Assembly: GCF_002944405.1 (NCBI RefSeq)
Contig: NZ_CP024307.1
Span: 1-64,000 of the forward strand
From: Sinorhizobium fredii
GTDB lineage: Bacteria; Pseudomonadota; Alphaproteobacteria; Rhizobiales; Rhizobiaceae
Length of the DNA stretch: 64,000 nucleotides
Direction of reading: 5' to 3'
Position 1 is the stretch's first letter; the number at the start of each line of letters is the position of its first letter. Shown piece after piece: positions 8,376 through 19,341 of this stretch. The position numbers were made by a program, and so were the translations under genes. The notes beneath the pieces were generated by a model that ran no database searches, was not told where the DNA came from, and saw nothing but the letters and a program-made list of their open reading frames with translations.

Positions 8376-8410
8376 AGCCTCGCCCCGGCCGCGCTCGCGA
8401 CGCCCGGGAT

Positions 8411-8438
8411 TTGGAACCCGTGGACAAATTTCCTATAG
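8411..8438 (+). promoter_or_regulatory. Possible gyrB promoter
   Basis: TTGGAA (8411-8416), 16-base spacer, CTATAG (8433-8438). The -10 is one base from the rhizobial consensus; the -35 is weak. It leaves a 70-base leader before gyrB. Confidence 0.4.
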
Positions 8439-8503
8439 TCCGCGAGGCATCCGCGCTGTGATTCGCAACGAATCACGACGTCCGAAAACCTGGAAAGACC
8501 TGA

Positions 8504-10945
<2,442 letters not shown>

Positions 10946-10984
10946 GAAGCCGATCAGCAGAGACACTCGGCGGTGCTGTATATG

Positions 10985-11018
10985 AAAGCGTGGGGCTGTC
11001 TCGGCTCCGCGCTTTTTT
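10985..11018 (+). terminator. Terminator after gyrB
   Basis: AAAGCGTGG (10985-) pairs with CCGCGCTTT (from 11007) around a GC-rich loop, followed by six T residues to 11018. Confidence 0.75.
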
Positions 11019-11049
11019 CATTTGAGCTGCGGGCGGAAGGCTTTGCGCC

Positions 11050-11646
11050 TCAATCGCCCCTGAACTGACCTTCGAAAACGAATTCGTTGATTGGTTTGCG
11101 CTGGCTCGGCTTTTCGCGCTCCCGGAGATCGTCAGGAAGCGTGGCCGGATCGGCGAGCCTGCCGATTGCGACGGCCGCTTCCACCCGATAGTGCTCCGGC
11201 ACGCCGGCGACGCGCATCGCCTTGTCGCGGTCGATCCCGGCCATGGCATGGGCATGCCACCCGGCAAGCTGGGTCTGGAGAGCGAAAGCGAACCAGGCGG
11301 CGCCGGTGTCGAAGGCATGCGTATAAGCGGGCCTGATCTCGCCGCTCGAGGTCTGCCTGTGGGTCTTCGAAAGAATGATCACGAGGGCCGAGGCGTTCTT
11401 GGCCCAGCGCTGATTTCCCTCGTCCAGCGTTTCCAGCAGGGAGGCGAAATACGCGGCGCCGCGGCGGGCATAGACGAAGCGCCACGGCTGGATATTGCTG
11501 GCGGAGGGCGCCCAGCGCGCCGCTTCGAAGAGCGCCAGCAGCTCCTTTTCGCCGATCTCCTCCCCGGTGAAGGCTCGCGGCGACCAGCGCTCGAGGAAGA
11601 TGGAGTGAATCGGATGGTCGGCTGTTCTGTGGTTGATTTCCGTCAC
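11050..11646 (-). CDS. Nitroreductase family FMN-dependent oxidoreductase
   Basis: 198 residues. The family uses FMN and NAD(P)H to reduce nitro groups, quinones or unsaturated bonds. Visible landmarks are ERWSPRAFTGEEI near residue 20 (FMN phosphate contact), ARWAPSASNIQPWRFVYA near 43-60, and AFDTGAAWFAFALQTQLAGW near 115. The start is a GTG at 11646 with AGAAGGA about seven bases before it; no better ATG exists. It is convergent with gyrB and alone on its strand. The physiological substrate cannot be told. Confidence 0.88.
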   Translation of the reverse strand: MTEINHRTADHPIHSIFLERWSPRAFTGEEIGEKELLALFEAARWAPSASNIQPWRFVYARRGAAYFASLLETLDEGNQRWAKNASALVIILSKTHRQTSSGEIRPAYTHAFDTGAAWFAFALQTQLAGWHAHAMAGIDRDKAMRVAGVPEHYRVEAAVAIGRLADPATLPDDLREREKPSQRKPINEFVFEGQFRGD

Positions 11647-11862
11647 GGAAGGATCCTTCTCTGTGAATCCGTTGGGGAGGCCCTTCCGCTGTAAGGTGTT
11701 GCGTTCGCGAAGAGCCGGATTCGCCGCGACGCTATAGAACCTGACGGCGCTTTGGAACGTGCATCACAAAAAATCATCGAAGCGGGAACGCTGGCGCGCG
11801 GGACCTTCGGGAAGCGGAACGAAGCGACGAGGGAGGCGTTTTCCGGGAAAAGCAAAAGACGA

Positions 11863-11906
11863 TTGTCGAAACGGAAAAAAGTTGTATAAGTTCTGTAACT
11901 TTTTTC
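11863..11906 (+). promoter_or_regulatory. Promoter and overlapping palindromic operator of the gabD-like gene
   Basis: TTGTCG (11863-11868), 16-base spacer, TATAAG (11885-11890). A 10-bp inverted repeat, GAAAAAAGTT at 11874-11883 and AACTTTTTTC at 11897-11906, brackets the -10, which suggests a repressor site. It could also fold as an RNA hairpin with a T-rich end. No regulator can be assigned. Confidence 0.55.
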
Positions 11907-11923
11907 TGAGGGAAGGACCAGCC

Positions 11924-13378
11924 ATGAACTTGAAGGACCCGTCGCTGTTTCGCCAAGCCGCGCTCGTCGGCGAGAACTGGATCGAAGCCGACCCGCAGAA
12001 CGCCATCGAGGTCAACAATCCGGCGACGGGCGAGATCATTGGACGCGTCCCGAAGCTCGGCGCCGCCGAAACCAAGGCTGCGATCGAAACCGCCGCTCGG
12101 GTCCAGAAGGAATGGGCGGCGAAGACCGCCAAGGAGCGCGCGGGAATTTTGCGCCGCTGGTACGAGCTGATGATCGAGAACAAGGACGATCTCGGCCGGA
12201 TTCTGACGATCGAACAGGGCAAGCCGCTCGCCGAGGCGACCGGCGAGATCGTCTATGGCGCAAGCTTCATCGAGTGGTTTGCCGAGGAAGGGCGCCGCGT
12301 CTATGGCGACCTCGTGCCCGGCCACCAGAAGGACAAGCGCATCCTCGTGATGAAGCAGCCGATCGGCGTCGTCGCGGCGATCACCCCGTGGAACTTCCCG
12401 AATGCGATGATCACCCGCAAGGCCGGCCCCGCCTTTGCCGCCGGCTGTGCCATGGTGTTGAAGCCGGCCGCCCAGACGCCGTTTTCGGCGAGCGCCATCG
12501 CCGTGCTTGCCGAGCGCGCCGGCATGCCGAAGGGGCTGTTCTCCGTGATCACCGGTTCGGCCCGCGAGATCGGCGCCGAGATGACCTCGAACCCGACGGT
12601 GCGCAAGCTGACCTTTACCGGCTCCACCGAAGTCGGCGCCGAGCTCTATCGCCAGAGCGCCGCAACGATCAAGAAGCTCGGACTCGAGCTCGGCGGCAAC
12701 GCGCCCTTCATCGTCTTTGATGATGCCGATCTCGACGCCGCGGTCGAAGGCGCGCTGATCGCCAAGTTCCGCAACAACGGCCAGACCTGCGTCTGCGCTA
12801 ACCGCCTCTATGTCCAGGACGGCGTCTACGAAATCTTCACGGAAAAGCTCGCTGCCGCGGTCGCCAAGCTGAAGACCGGCAACGGCATGGAAGAGGGCGT
12901 CATCCTCGGTCCGCTGATCGACCTGCCGGCGCTCGCCAAGGTCGAGGAGCACGTGGCCGACGCCGTCGGCAAGGGTGCCCGCGTCATCCAGGGCGGCAGG
13001 CGCCATGCGCTCGGCGGCAGCTTCTATGAGGCGACGGTGCTGGCGGACGTCACCCAGGCAATGGCCGTGGCGCGCGAGGAGACCTTCGGTCCGGTCGCAC
13101 CGCTCTTCCGCTTCAAGGACGAGGCGGACGTCATCCATCAGGCCAACGACACCGAATTCGGCCTTGCCTCCTATTTCTATGCCAAGGACCTGGCCCGCGT
13201 CTTCCGCGTCGCCGAAGCCCTCGAATACGGCATGGTCGGCGTCAACACGGGGCTGATCTCGACGGCGGAAGCCCCCTTCGGCGGCGTCAAACTCTCCGGC
13301 CTCGGCCGCGAGGGCTCGAAATACGGCATCGAGGAATTCATGGAAATCAAATATGTCTGCCTGGGCGGCATCGCCTGA
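11924..13378 (+). CDS. gabD: NAD(P)+-dependent succinate-semialdehyde dehydrogenase family protein
   Basis: 484 residues. Closest in layout to GabD: AAITPWNFPNAMITRKAGPA, FTGSTEVGAEL, general base Glu255 in LELGGNAPF, and the nucleophile Cys289 in NNGQTCVCANR. A second Cys follows at 291, a redox-sensitive pattern seen in GabD. It would oxidise succinate semialdehyde to succinate in GABA breakdown, but related enzymes also take lactaldehyde or glycolaldehyde, which would suit the aldolase just downstream. The ATG at 11924 has GAGGGAAGGA upstream; longer in-frame starts lack a ribosome site. Terminator at 13405. Confidence 0.88.
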   Translation: MNLKDPSLFRQAALVGENWIEADPQNAIEVNNPATGEIIGRVPKLGAAETKAAIETAARVQKEWAAKTAKERAGILRRWYELMIENKDDLGRILTIEQGKPLAEATGEIVYGASFIEWFAEEGRRVYGDLVPGHQKDKRILVMKQPIGVVAAITPWNFPNAMITRKAGPAFAAGCAMVLKPAAQTPFSASAIAVLAERAGMPKGLFSVITGSAREIGAEMTSNPTVRKLTFTGSTEVGAELYRQSAATIKKLGLELGGNAPFIVFDDADLDAAVEGALIAKFRNNGQTCVCANRLYVQDGVYEIFTEKLAAAVAKLKTGNGMEEGVILGPLIDLPALAKVEEHVADAVGKGARVIQGGRRHALGGSFYEATVLADVTQAMAVAREETFGPVAPLFRFKDEADVIHQANDTEFGLASYFYAKDLARVFRVAEALEYGMVGVNTGLISTAEAPFGGVKLSGLGREGSKYGIEEFMEIKYVCLGGIA

Positions 13379-13404
13379 GGCGAGGCAGCAACTCTATCGA
13401 AGCG

Positions 13405-13434
13405 AACCGGCCGGAAAATTCTGGCCGGTTTTTT
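13405..13434 (+). terminator. Terminator after the gabD-like gene
   Basis: AACCGGCC (13405-13412) pairs with GGCCGGTT (13423-13430) and is followed by a T run. Confidence 0.9.
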
Positions 13435-13477
13435 CATTTGTGGATAAGACGTTGGTCTTCGTCAGAGGAGAGCGTTT

Positions 13478-14278
13478 ATGCCGGCCCCCAAGAACCCCTT
13501 CAAAGCCGCGATCCGTGCAAGCCGTTTCCAGCTCGGCCTGTGGGTGGCGCTTGCCAGCCCCTATGCTGCCGAAGTCGTGGCCGGCAGCGGCTATGACTGG
13601 CTGCTGATCGACGGCGAACATGCGCCCAACGACCTGCCGCTGCTTGCCGCGCAGTATCGCGCGATTGCCGGCCGCGGCAGTCATCCGATCGTGCGGCTGC
13701 CCGTCGGCGATACGGCCTTGATCAAGCAGGTTCTCGACACCGGGGTGCAGACGTTGCTCATCCCGATGGTCGACACCGTAGCGCAGGCGCGGCAGCTCGT
13801 CCGCGCCGTCCGCTATCCGCCGCACGGCATCCGCGGCGTTGGCGCCGCCCTTGGGCGGGCCACGAATTTCGGGCGCATCACGGATTACCTGCAGAACGCC
13901 AATGACGAGATCTGCCTCATCCTGCAGATCGAAAGCCGGGCAGGCTTGGCCGCGATTGACGAGATCGCCGCGCTCGACGGCGTCGATGGCCTGTTCATCG
14001 GTCCGTCTGACCTTGCCGCCGACATGGGCCATCTCGGCAATCCCGCCCACCCGGATGTCCGGGACGCGATCGTCGATGGCTTCGCGCGGATCCATAAAGC
14101 CGGCAAGGCGCGCGGTATCCTGACGCTCGATCCGGTGCAGGCGCGCGACTATCGCGCTCTCGGCGCCGACTTCATGGCGATCGGCACCGACGTGACCCTG
14201 CTCGTCAGTGCCACTGAGCAGTTGCGCCGGGAATACCTCGGAGAGGTCGAGCCTGCGCGGACCGAATCCGGCTACTGA
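13478..14278 (+). CDS. HpcH/HpaI family class II aldolase
   Basis: 266 residues. The family cleaves 2-keto-4-hydroxy or 2-keto-3-deoxy acids to pyruvate plus an aldehyde, using a divalent metal. Residues aligned with E. coli HpaI are all present: His48 (DGEH), Arg73, Glu152 (IQIESRAG) and Asp178 (GPSDLAADMG). AGAGGAGAG precedes the ATG. It ends one base before the convergent GntR gene. Given the aldonate dehydratase operon beyond the regulator, cleavage of a 2-keto-3-deoxy sugar acid (for L-fucose: pyruvate plus L-lactaldehyde) is a reasonable inference; the real substrate is unknown. Confidence 0.87.
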   Translation: MPAPKNPFKAAIRASRFQLGLWVALASPYAAEVVAGSGYDWLLIDGEHAPNDLPLLAAQYRAIAGRGSHPIVRLPVGDTALIKQVLDTGVQTLLIPMVDTVAQARQLVRAVRYPPHGIRGVGAALGRATNFGRITDYLQNANDEICLILQIESRAGLAAIDEIAALDGVDGLFIGPSDLAADMGHLGNPAHPDVRDAIVDGFARIHKAGKARGILTLDPVQARDYRALGADFMAIGTDVTLLVSATEQLRREYLGEVEPARTESGY

Positions 14279-14279
14279 T

Positions 14280-15158
14280 CTATGGTATCGACTGAAGCAG
14301 GGTCTCGCGCGCCGATTTCAGATGCCGGCGGCAGGCCTGTTCCGCCTGCTTCGGGTCCCGCGACTGAAGGGCGGCGATATAGGCGAGATGCTCCTCCAGC
14401 GCCCGTGCATTGCGCTCGCGCGCATTCGATTTGTTCCATTGATAATGGTAGTGGAAGACGATCGCGATGATGTCGTAGAAATCGACGATGAAGCGGTTGC
14501 TCGACGATTTGTGCACCAGGAGGTGGAAGCGCTCGTCGAGCTCGGAGAATTCCCTGTAGCGGTCGTCGATATCGGCGAGAATATCGCGATGCAGTGCCTC
14601 GATCTGCTTCAGCTCGGTCCAGGCCGGGTCGTTCTCCGGCAGGGAAACGAAGCGAGCGGCCGAGCGGAGCTCGAACATCTCGCGCACTTCCGTTAGCTCA
14701 AGCGCGAATTCGCGGGTAAAGCCTTTGAGCACCCAATGGCTGTTCGGCCGCTTCTCGATCAGGCCGAAGCGGCTGAAGCGGATCAGGAATTCGCGCACGC
14801 TCGTCGTGCCTGTGCCGATCTCCCGCGCCAGCTCAAGCTCGTTGATCTGCATGCCGGGCTCCGCACCGCCCGCCAGAATCCGGCGCATGAAGCTGCGCTC
14901 GATGCGCTCGGCAAGCGAATCGGTTTCCTCGGTCGGGAAATAATCGGAAGGTTCCGGGCGCCTCAGCACGATCTTCTGGCGCTTGTCCCAGCTGATGAGC
15001 TTGACCTCTTCGCAACGCGACAGGATGGCCCGGACCGTCGTGCGGCTCACCCCGAGCGCCTGGCCGAGCTCCGGTTCCGAAGGCAGCGCTGATGTTTCCG
15101 AAAGCAGCGTGAGGCAGCGGTTGAAGGCATCCTTGAAGACGGTGTTCTGCTTTGCCAT
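14280..15158 (-). CDS. GntR-family regulator with FCD domain and an extra N-terminal winged helix
   Basis: 292 residues, about 50-60 longer than normal FCD regulators. Residues 8-68 look like one winged helix (LPSEPELGQALGVSRTTVRA), and residues 82-148 are a second GntR-type winged helix (INELELAREIGTGTTSVREF). The FCD ligand-binding domain follows, with His residues in FHLLVHKSS, EEHLAYIAAL and RRHLKSA that usually bind metal or a carboxylate effector. It diverges from the dehydratase operon and converges on the aldolase, so it most likely controls both. The tandem DNA-binding arrangement is unusual; the first wing may be degenerate. Confidence 0.85.
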   Translation of the reverse strand: MAKQNTVFKDAFNRCLTLLSETSALPSEPELGQALGVSRTTVRAILSRCEEVKLISWDKRQKIVLRRPEPSDYFPTEETDSLAERIERSFMRRILAGGAEPGMQINELELAREIGTGTTSVREFLIRFSRFGLIEKRPNSHWVLKGFTREFALELTEVREMFELRSAARFVSLPENDPAWTELKQIEALHRDILADIDDRYREFSELDERFHLLVHKSSSNRFIVDFYDIIAIVFHYHYQWNKSNARERNARALEEHLAYIAALQSRDPKQAEQACRRHLKSARETLLQSIP

Positions 15159-15341
15159 GGAATGATCCGGCCGATTAGAATTGTTTCGACGCAGCGGTCA
15201 TGCGCCCATCTAGCCCGGCAGCGCCGGTTTGTCTCGGGGTCGATCAAGAATTAGCCGAGACCTGCTTATTCCTGCCTTTTCCATGCCCCCATCGCATGAG
15301 AGCATCGGCATCCTCGTTTTCTACGAGAGTCATAATACCCA

Positions 15342-15374
15342 TTGACGAAAATCTGTCTATTGTAGATAAAAGAC
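15342..15374 (+). promoter_or_regulatory. Promoter of the dehydratase operon with candidate GntR operator
   Basis: TTGACG (15342-15347), 17-base spacer, GATAAA (15365-15370). The sequence ATTGTAGATAAAAGAC (15359-15374) overlaps the -10; its last ten bases GATAAAAGAC recur upstream of the ABC transporter (18262-18271). TCTATTGTAGA (15356-15366) is a small palindrome. Confidence 0.55.
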
Positions 15375-15428
15375 AAACAAGAGGACACGGGAGCCATCCC
15401 GTGAAAACCGTTCCGGGAGAGCCTGAGA

Positions 15429-16934
15429 TTGTCCGCACCGTCTTCGATCCTTCTTTCGCCGGAGGATAATGTCGCCGTTGCCACGGTGGCGATCGAGCCC
15501 GGCGAGACTTTACCCGGAGGGCAAAAGTCCGCGGCGCGCATCGAGGCCGGCCACAAGGCGGCGATCCGGCCGATCCCGGCCGGCGAGCCGGTCGTCAAAT
15601 ATGCCCAGGCGATCGGCCGCGCCACGCGCGACATCGCCGCCGGCGAGCATGTGCATTCGCACAATCTCGCCTTCGACCAGGACCGGCTGTCGATCGGCGC
15701 GCCGGTGCCGCCGGAAGCCGCAAGTGCGGCCGACAAGGCGCGCACCTTCCTCGGCTATCGCCGGGCTGACGGGCGCGCGGCAACCCGAAACTATATCGGC
15801 ATCATCGCCAGCGTGAACTGTTCCACCACTGTCTGTCGCGCCATCGCCGAGGAGGCCAACCGGCGCATCCTGCCGCGCTACGAGGGCATCGACGGCTTCG
15901 TGCCGATCGTGCACGACCAAGGCTGCGGCATGTCGTCTTCCGGCGACGGCATGAAGAACCTGCACCGGACGCTCGCCGGCTATGCCCGCCACGCCAATTT
16001 CGGCGGCGCGCTGATGGTCGGGCTCGGCTGCGAGGTCAACCAGCTGACGCTCTACGGCCAGAGCGGTTCGGGCGCGGAAAAGCGGCATTTCAACATTCAG
16101 GAGGCCGGCGGCTCGCGCCGCTCGGTCGAGCGCGCGCTCGGCGTTCTCGAGGAAATCGCCAAGGAAGTGGCAACCGCAAGGCGGGTGCCGATCCCGGTGA
16201 GTGAGATCATCGTCGGGCTGCAATGCGGCGGCTCTGACGGTCTGTCAGGGGTGACGGCGAACCCGGCGCTCGGCGCCGCCGTCGATATTCTCGCCGGTGC
16301 CGGCGGCACGGCGATCCTGTCGGAGACTTCGGAGATCTATGGGGCCGAGCATCTCTTGCGCAGCCGGGCCGTCAACGAGGCGGTGGCGGTGAAGCTCGAC
16401 GGGCTGATCTCCTGGTGGGAAAATTATGTCGAGATGCACGGCGCCTCGCTCGACAACAATCCTTCGCCGGGTAACAAGCGCGGCGGCCTGACCACCATCT
16501 TGGAAAAGTCGCTCGGCGCCGTGGCCAAAGGAGGCCGTTCGCCGTTGACGGCTGTCTACAATTACGCGGAGCGGGTGACCGAGCATGGCCTCGTCTTCAT
16601 GGATACGCCCGGCTACGACCCGGTGTCGGCGACGGGCCAGGTTGCAGGCGGCGCCAACGTCATCGCCTTTACCACCGGCCGCGGCAGCTGCTTCGGCTGT
16701 CGGCCGGCGCCGTCGATTAAGCTGACCAGCAACACGGCGCTCTACCGGGCGATGGAAGAGGACATGGATATCGATTGCGGCGTGATCGCCTCCGGCGAGG
16801 CGACGATAGCCGGTCTCGGCCGCCAGATTTTCGATTTGATCATCGATACGGCGTCGGGGCGTAAGACCAAGAGCGAACTTTTCGGCTACGGCGACAATGA
16901 GTTCGTCCCCTGGCATCTGGGGGCGACGCTTTAG
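15429..16934 (+). CDS. UxaA/GarD family aldonate dehydratase with N-terminal SAF domain
   Basis: 501 residues, a full-length altronate/galactarate dehydratase family protein. An SAF domain covers about residues 10-80. The catalytic region carries NYIGIIASVNCSTTV, HDQGCGMSSSGDGM, LQCGGSDGLSGVTANPALG and GRGSCFGCRPAPSIK. The family dehydrates C6 or C5 sugar acids to 2-keto-3-deoxy acids with a metal ion. In this neighbourhood the substrate is likely the aldonate released by the lactonase at 23.0 kb (L-fuconate or D-arabinonate type) rather than altronate, because no uronate isomerase or reductase genes are present. The start is TTG with GGGAGA eight bases upstream; no ATG fits. Confidence 0.87.
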   Translation: MSAPSSILLSPEDNVAVATVAIEPGETLPGGQKSAARIEAGHKAAIRPIPAGEPVVKYAQAIGRATRDIAAGEHVHSHNLAFDQDRLSIGAPVPPEAASAADKARTFLGYRRADGRAATRNYIGIIASVNCSTTVCRAIAEEANRRILPRYEGIDGFVPIVHDQGCGMSSSGDGMKNLHRTLAGYARHANFGGALMVGLGCEVNQLTLYGQSGSGAEKRHFNIQEAGGSRRSVERALGVLEEIAKEVATARRVPIPVSEIIVGLQCGGSDGLSGVTANPALGAAVDILAGAGGTAILSETSEIYGAEHLLRSRAVNEAVAVKLDGLISWWENYVEMHGASLDNNPSPGNKRGGLTTILEKSLGAVAKGGRSPLTAVYNYAERVTEHGLVFMDTPGYDPVSATGQVAGGANVIAFTTGRGSCFGCRPAPSIKLTSNTALYRAMEEDMDIDCGVIASGEATIAGLGRQIFDLIIDTASGRKTKSELFGYGDNEFVPWHLGATL

Positions 16935-16949
16935 GCGGATTTGGAAGGG

Positions 16950-17060
16950 CCCCTCATCCGGCCTGCCGGCCACCTTCTCCCCGCAGGCGGGGCGAAGGGA
17001 CTCGCGGCGGCCGCTCGGACTCCCTCACCCCGCCTGCGGGAGAGGATTGGGTGAGGGGGC
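16950..17060. repeat. RIME-like palindromic intergenic repeat, copy 1
   Basis: An element of about 111 bp bounded by CCCCTCATCC and GGGTGAGGGGG, with internal hairpins around CTCCCCGC/GCGGGG and CACCCCGCCTGCGGG. It resembles rhizobial intergenic mosaic elements and has the same outer ends as the element at 32.3 kb. It sits inside the operon, between dehydratase and reductase genes. Confidence 0.75.
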
Positions 17061-17111
17061 AAATGCGCCGTCTGTGAGAAGAGCGCATCCTTTGGAGGGA
17101 GGAGACAAGGA

Positions 17112-18131
17112 ATGCAGACGAGAATTATCGGTCGAACCGATCTGGCGGTCACCGAATACAGTTTCGGCACCGCCGGGCTCGGCGGCCTCTATCGCGAATG
17201 CACGCGCGAGGCGGCGATGGCGACGCTCGATGCCGCTTGGGACGCAGGGATCCGCTATTTCGACACGGCGCCGTATTATGGGCTCGGACTTGCCGAGCGG
17301 CGGACCGGCGATTTCCTGCGCGACAAGCCGCGCGAGAGCTACGTGCTCTCCACCAAGGTCGGCCGCCTGCTGCATCCGGTGCCAGAAGATAAGGTCCCGG
17401 ATTATTCCTACGTCAAGGCGCTGAATTTCGACGTCACCTACGACTATGGCTATGACGCGATCATGCGCTCGGTGGAGATGAGCTATGCCCGCCTCGGCCT
17501 AAACCGCATCGACATTCTCTACGTTCACGATATCGGTGGCTATACCCATGGGGCAGCGAGGAATGCCGTCTATCTCCGGCAATTGCTCGATTCCGGCCTT
17601 AAGGCGCTGGAGGCGCTCAAATCGAGCGGCGCCATTTCAGCCTATGGACTGGGCGTCAACGAGGTGCCGGTCTGCCTCGACGTGATGCGCCATGCGGATA
17701 TCGACTGCATCCTGCTTGCCGGCCGCTACACGCTTCTCGACCGATCGGCGGTCGCCGAACTCATTCCGCTCTGCGAGAAGAAAGGGACCTCGCTCGTCGT
17801 TGGCGGCGTATTCAATTCCGGCATCCTCGCCACCGGTCCGGTGGCGGGCGCGCATTTCGATTATATGCCGGCCACGGAGGAGGTCAGAGAGAAGGTCGCG
17901 GCGATGGAACGGATCGCCGGTGAGCGTGGTCTGCCGCTTGCAGCACCGGCGCTAAAGTTCCCGCTTGCCAATGCCCAGGTCGCCTCGGTTCTGCTTGGCA
18001 CCGCCAAGCCTTCGAGCCTCGAGCGCAACATCGAATTGGCCCGAAGAACGATAGCGGCGGCGGATTTTGCCGCCTTCGACCCCTTCACCCTCGTAGCGCC
18101 CGCGCTTGGAACGGAGGCCGTGCGGGTCTGA
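17112..18131 (+). CDS. Aldo/keto reductase, L-fucose (aldose) dehydrogenase type
   Basis: 339 residues, (beta/alpha)8 aldo/keto reductase. The catalytic tetrad can be read: Asp51 (RYFDTAPYYG), Tyr55 or Tyr56, Lys82 (LSTKVGR) and His139 (ILYVHDIGG). The subgroup resembles D-threo-aldose/L-fucose 1-dehydrogenases and pyridoxal 4-dehydrogenase, which oxidise the C1 hydroxyl of the pyranose to a lactone with NAD(P)+. Context favours an aldose: it lies between an aldonate dehydratase and a sugar ABC transporter. A strong GGAGGGAGGAG precedes the ATG. Exact sugar not determined. Confidence 0.85.
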   Translation: MQTRIIGRTDLAVTEYSFGTAGLGGLYRECTREAAMATLDAAWDAGIRYFDTAPYYGLGLAERRTGDFLRDKPRESYVLSTKVGRLLHPVPEDKVPDYSYVKALNFDVTYDYGYDAIMRSVEMSYARLGLNRIDILYVHDIGGYTHGAARNAVYLRQLLDSGLKALEALKSSGAISAYGLGVNEVPVCLDVMRHADIDCILLAGRYTLLDRSAVAELIPLCEKKGTSLVVGGVFNSGILATGPVAGAHFDYMPATEEVREKVAAMERIAGERGLPLAAPALKFPLANAQVASVLLGTAKPSSLERNIELARRTIAAADFAAFDPFTLVAPALGTEAVRV

Positions 18132-18232
18132 CTGTCATGCTCGCTGCCTAAAGCGGCGGCTGATCCTTCTTGCGTGTTGGAGGAATGCGAGTGAAGAGAA
18201 ACGATCAAATGGGCTTGCCAATTCGCCGTGCC

Positions 18233-18271
18233 TGGACTAGCGTCCCAAAATGTTTTTTATTGATAAAAGAC
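18233..18271 (+). promoter_or_regulatory. Candidate promoter and shared operator of the sugar ABC transporter genes
   Basis: TGGACT (18233-18238), 17-base spacer, TTTATT (18256-18261) is a weak promoter. ATTGATAAAAGAC (18259-18271) shares GATAAAAGAC with the dehydratase promoter, and TTTTATTGATAAAA around it is an inverted repeat. Confidence 0.4.
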
Positions 18272-18338
18272 GATACGCAAACACCTGGCGGATCGATCTC
18301 GATAACGGAACAAGGTGTGAATTGAGAGGAGAAACCTA

Positions 18339-19328
18339 ATGAGCATTTCCAGACGCATTCTGTCCCGCCGCGCCTTCAGCGCGCTTGCCGGCGCAGCCTT
18401 CTTCGCTGCCATGGCGCCGATGCCGTCCTTCGCGCAGGACGTGACCATTCCGATCATCGTCAAGGACACGACCTCCTTCTACTGGCAGATCGTGCTTGCG
18501 GGCGCACGTGCCGCCGGCAAGGACCTCGGCGTGAACGTTCCGGAACTCGGGGCGCAATCCGAATCCGACATCAACGGCCAGATCAGCATCCTTGAGAATG
18601 CCGTCGCCGGCGCGCCGGCCGCCGTCGTCATCGCCCCGACCGAGTTCAAGGCGCTTGGCAAGCCGATCGACGAGGCCGCCAAGGCGGTACCGGTCATCGG
18701 TATCGACTCCGGAGCGGATTCGAAGGCCTTCTCGTCGTTCCTGACGACCGACAACGTCCAGGGCGGCCGCATCGCCGCCGATGGGCTCGCCGCGGCGATC
18801 AAGGAAGCGACCGGCAAGGAAGAGGGCGAGGTCGCCATCATCACCAGCCTGCCGGGCGTCGGTTCGCTCGACCAGCGCCGCGAAGGCTTCCTCGACCAGA
18901 TCAAGACCAAGTATCCGGGCCTGAAGGTTGTCGCGGATAAATACGCCGATGGCCAGGCGACGACCGGCCTGAACATCATGACGGACCTGATAACCGCCAA
19001 TCCCAACCTCGTCGGCGTCTTCGCCTCCAACCTGATCATGGCGCAGGGAGCCGGCCAGGCGATTGCCGAAAACAAGCTCGGCGACAAGATCAAGGTCATC
19101 GGCTTCGACAGCGATGAAAAGACCGTCGGTTTCCTCAAGGAAGGCGTGCTCGCCGGCCTCGTCGTGCAGGACCCCTATCGCATGGGGTATGATGGCGTGA
19201 AGACAGCGCTTGCAGTCTCTAAGGGCGAAAAGGTCGAGGCCAATGTCGATACCGGCGCGAACCTTGTCACCAAGGCCAACATGGCCGAGCCGAAGATCGA
19301 TGCGCTCCTGAACCCGAAGGTCAACTGA
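18339..19328 (+). CDS. Sugar ABC transporter periplasmic substrate-binding protein
   Basis: 329 residues, family of ribose-type (CUT2) binding proteins. The signal peptide ends at SFA|QDV near residue 32 and contains SRRAFS, a twin-arginine-like motif. The mature protein starts DVTIPIIVKDTTSFYWQIV and has the two-lobe features GAPAAVVIAP, VIGIDSGAD and GFDSDEKTVGFLKEG. It should bind a pentose or 6-deoxyhexose and deliver it to the permease encoded downstream. GAGAGGAGAA precedes the ATG. A strong hairpin follows, before the ATPase gene. Confidence 0.9.
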   Translation: MSISRRILSRRAFSALAGAAFFAAMAPMPSFAQDVTIPIIVKDTTSFYWQIVLAGARAAGKDLGVNVPELGAQSESDINGQISILENAVAGAPAAVVIAPTEFKALGKPIDEAAKAVPVIGIDSGADSKAFSSFLTTDNVQGGRIAADGLAAAIKEATGKEEGEVAIITSLPGVGSLDQRREGFLDQIKTKYPGLKVVADKYADGQATTGLNIMTDLITANPNLVGVFASNLIMAQGAGQAIAENKLGDKIKVIGFDSDEKTVGFLKEGVLAGLVVQDPYRMGYDGVKTALAVSKGEKVEANVDTGANLVTKANMAEPKIDALLNPKVN

Positions 19329-19341
19329 CCCGTTGAGATCG

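Noticed and set aside
8419..8427. CGTGGACAA near gyrB as a DnaA box
   Set aside because: Isolated and with two mismatches to consensus.
13439..13447. TGTGGATAA, an exact DnaA box complement, before the aldolase gene
   Set aside because: A single 9-mer in 64 kb is expected about every other window by chance and it has no companion boxes.
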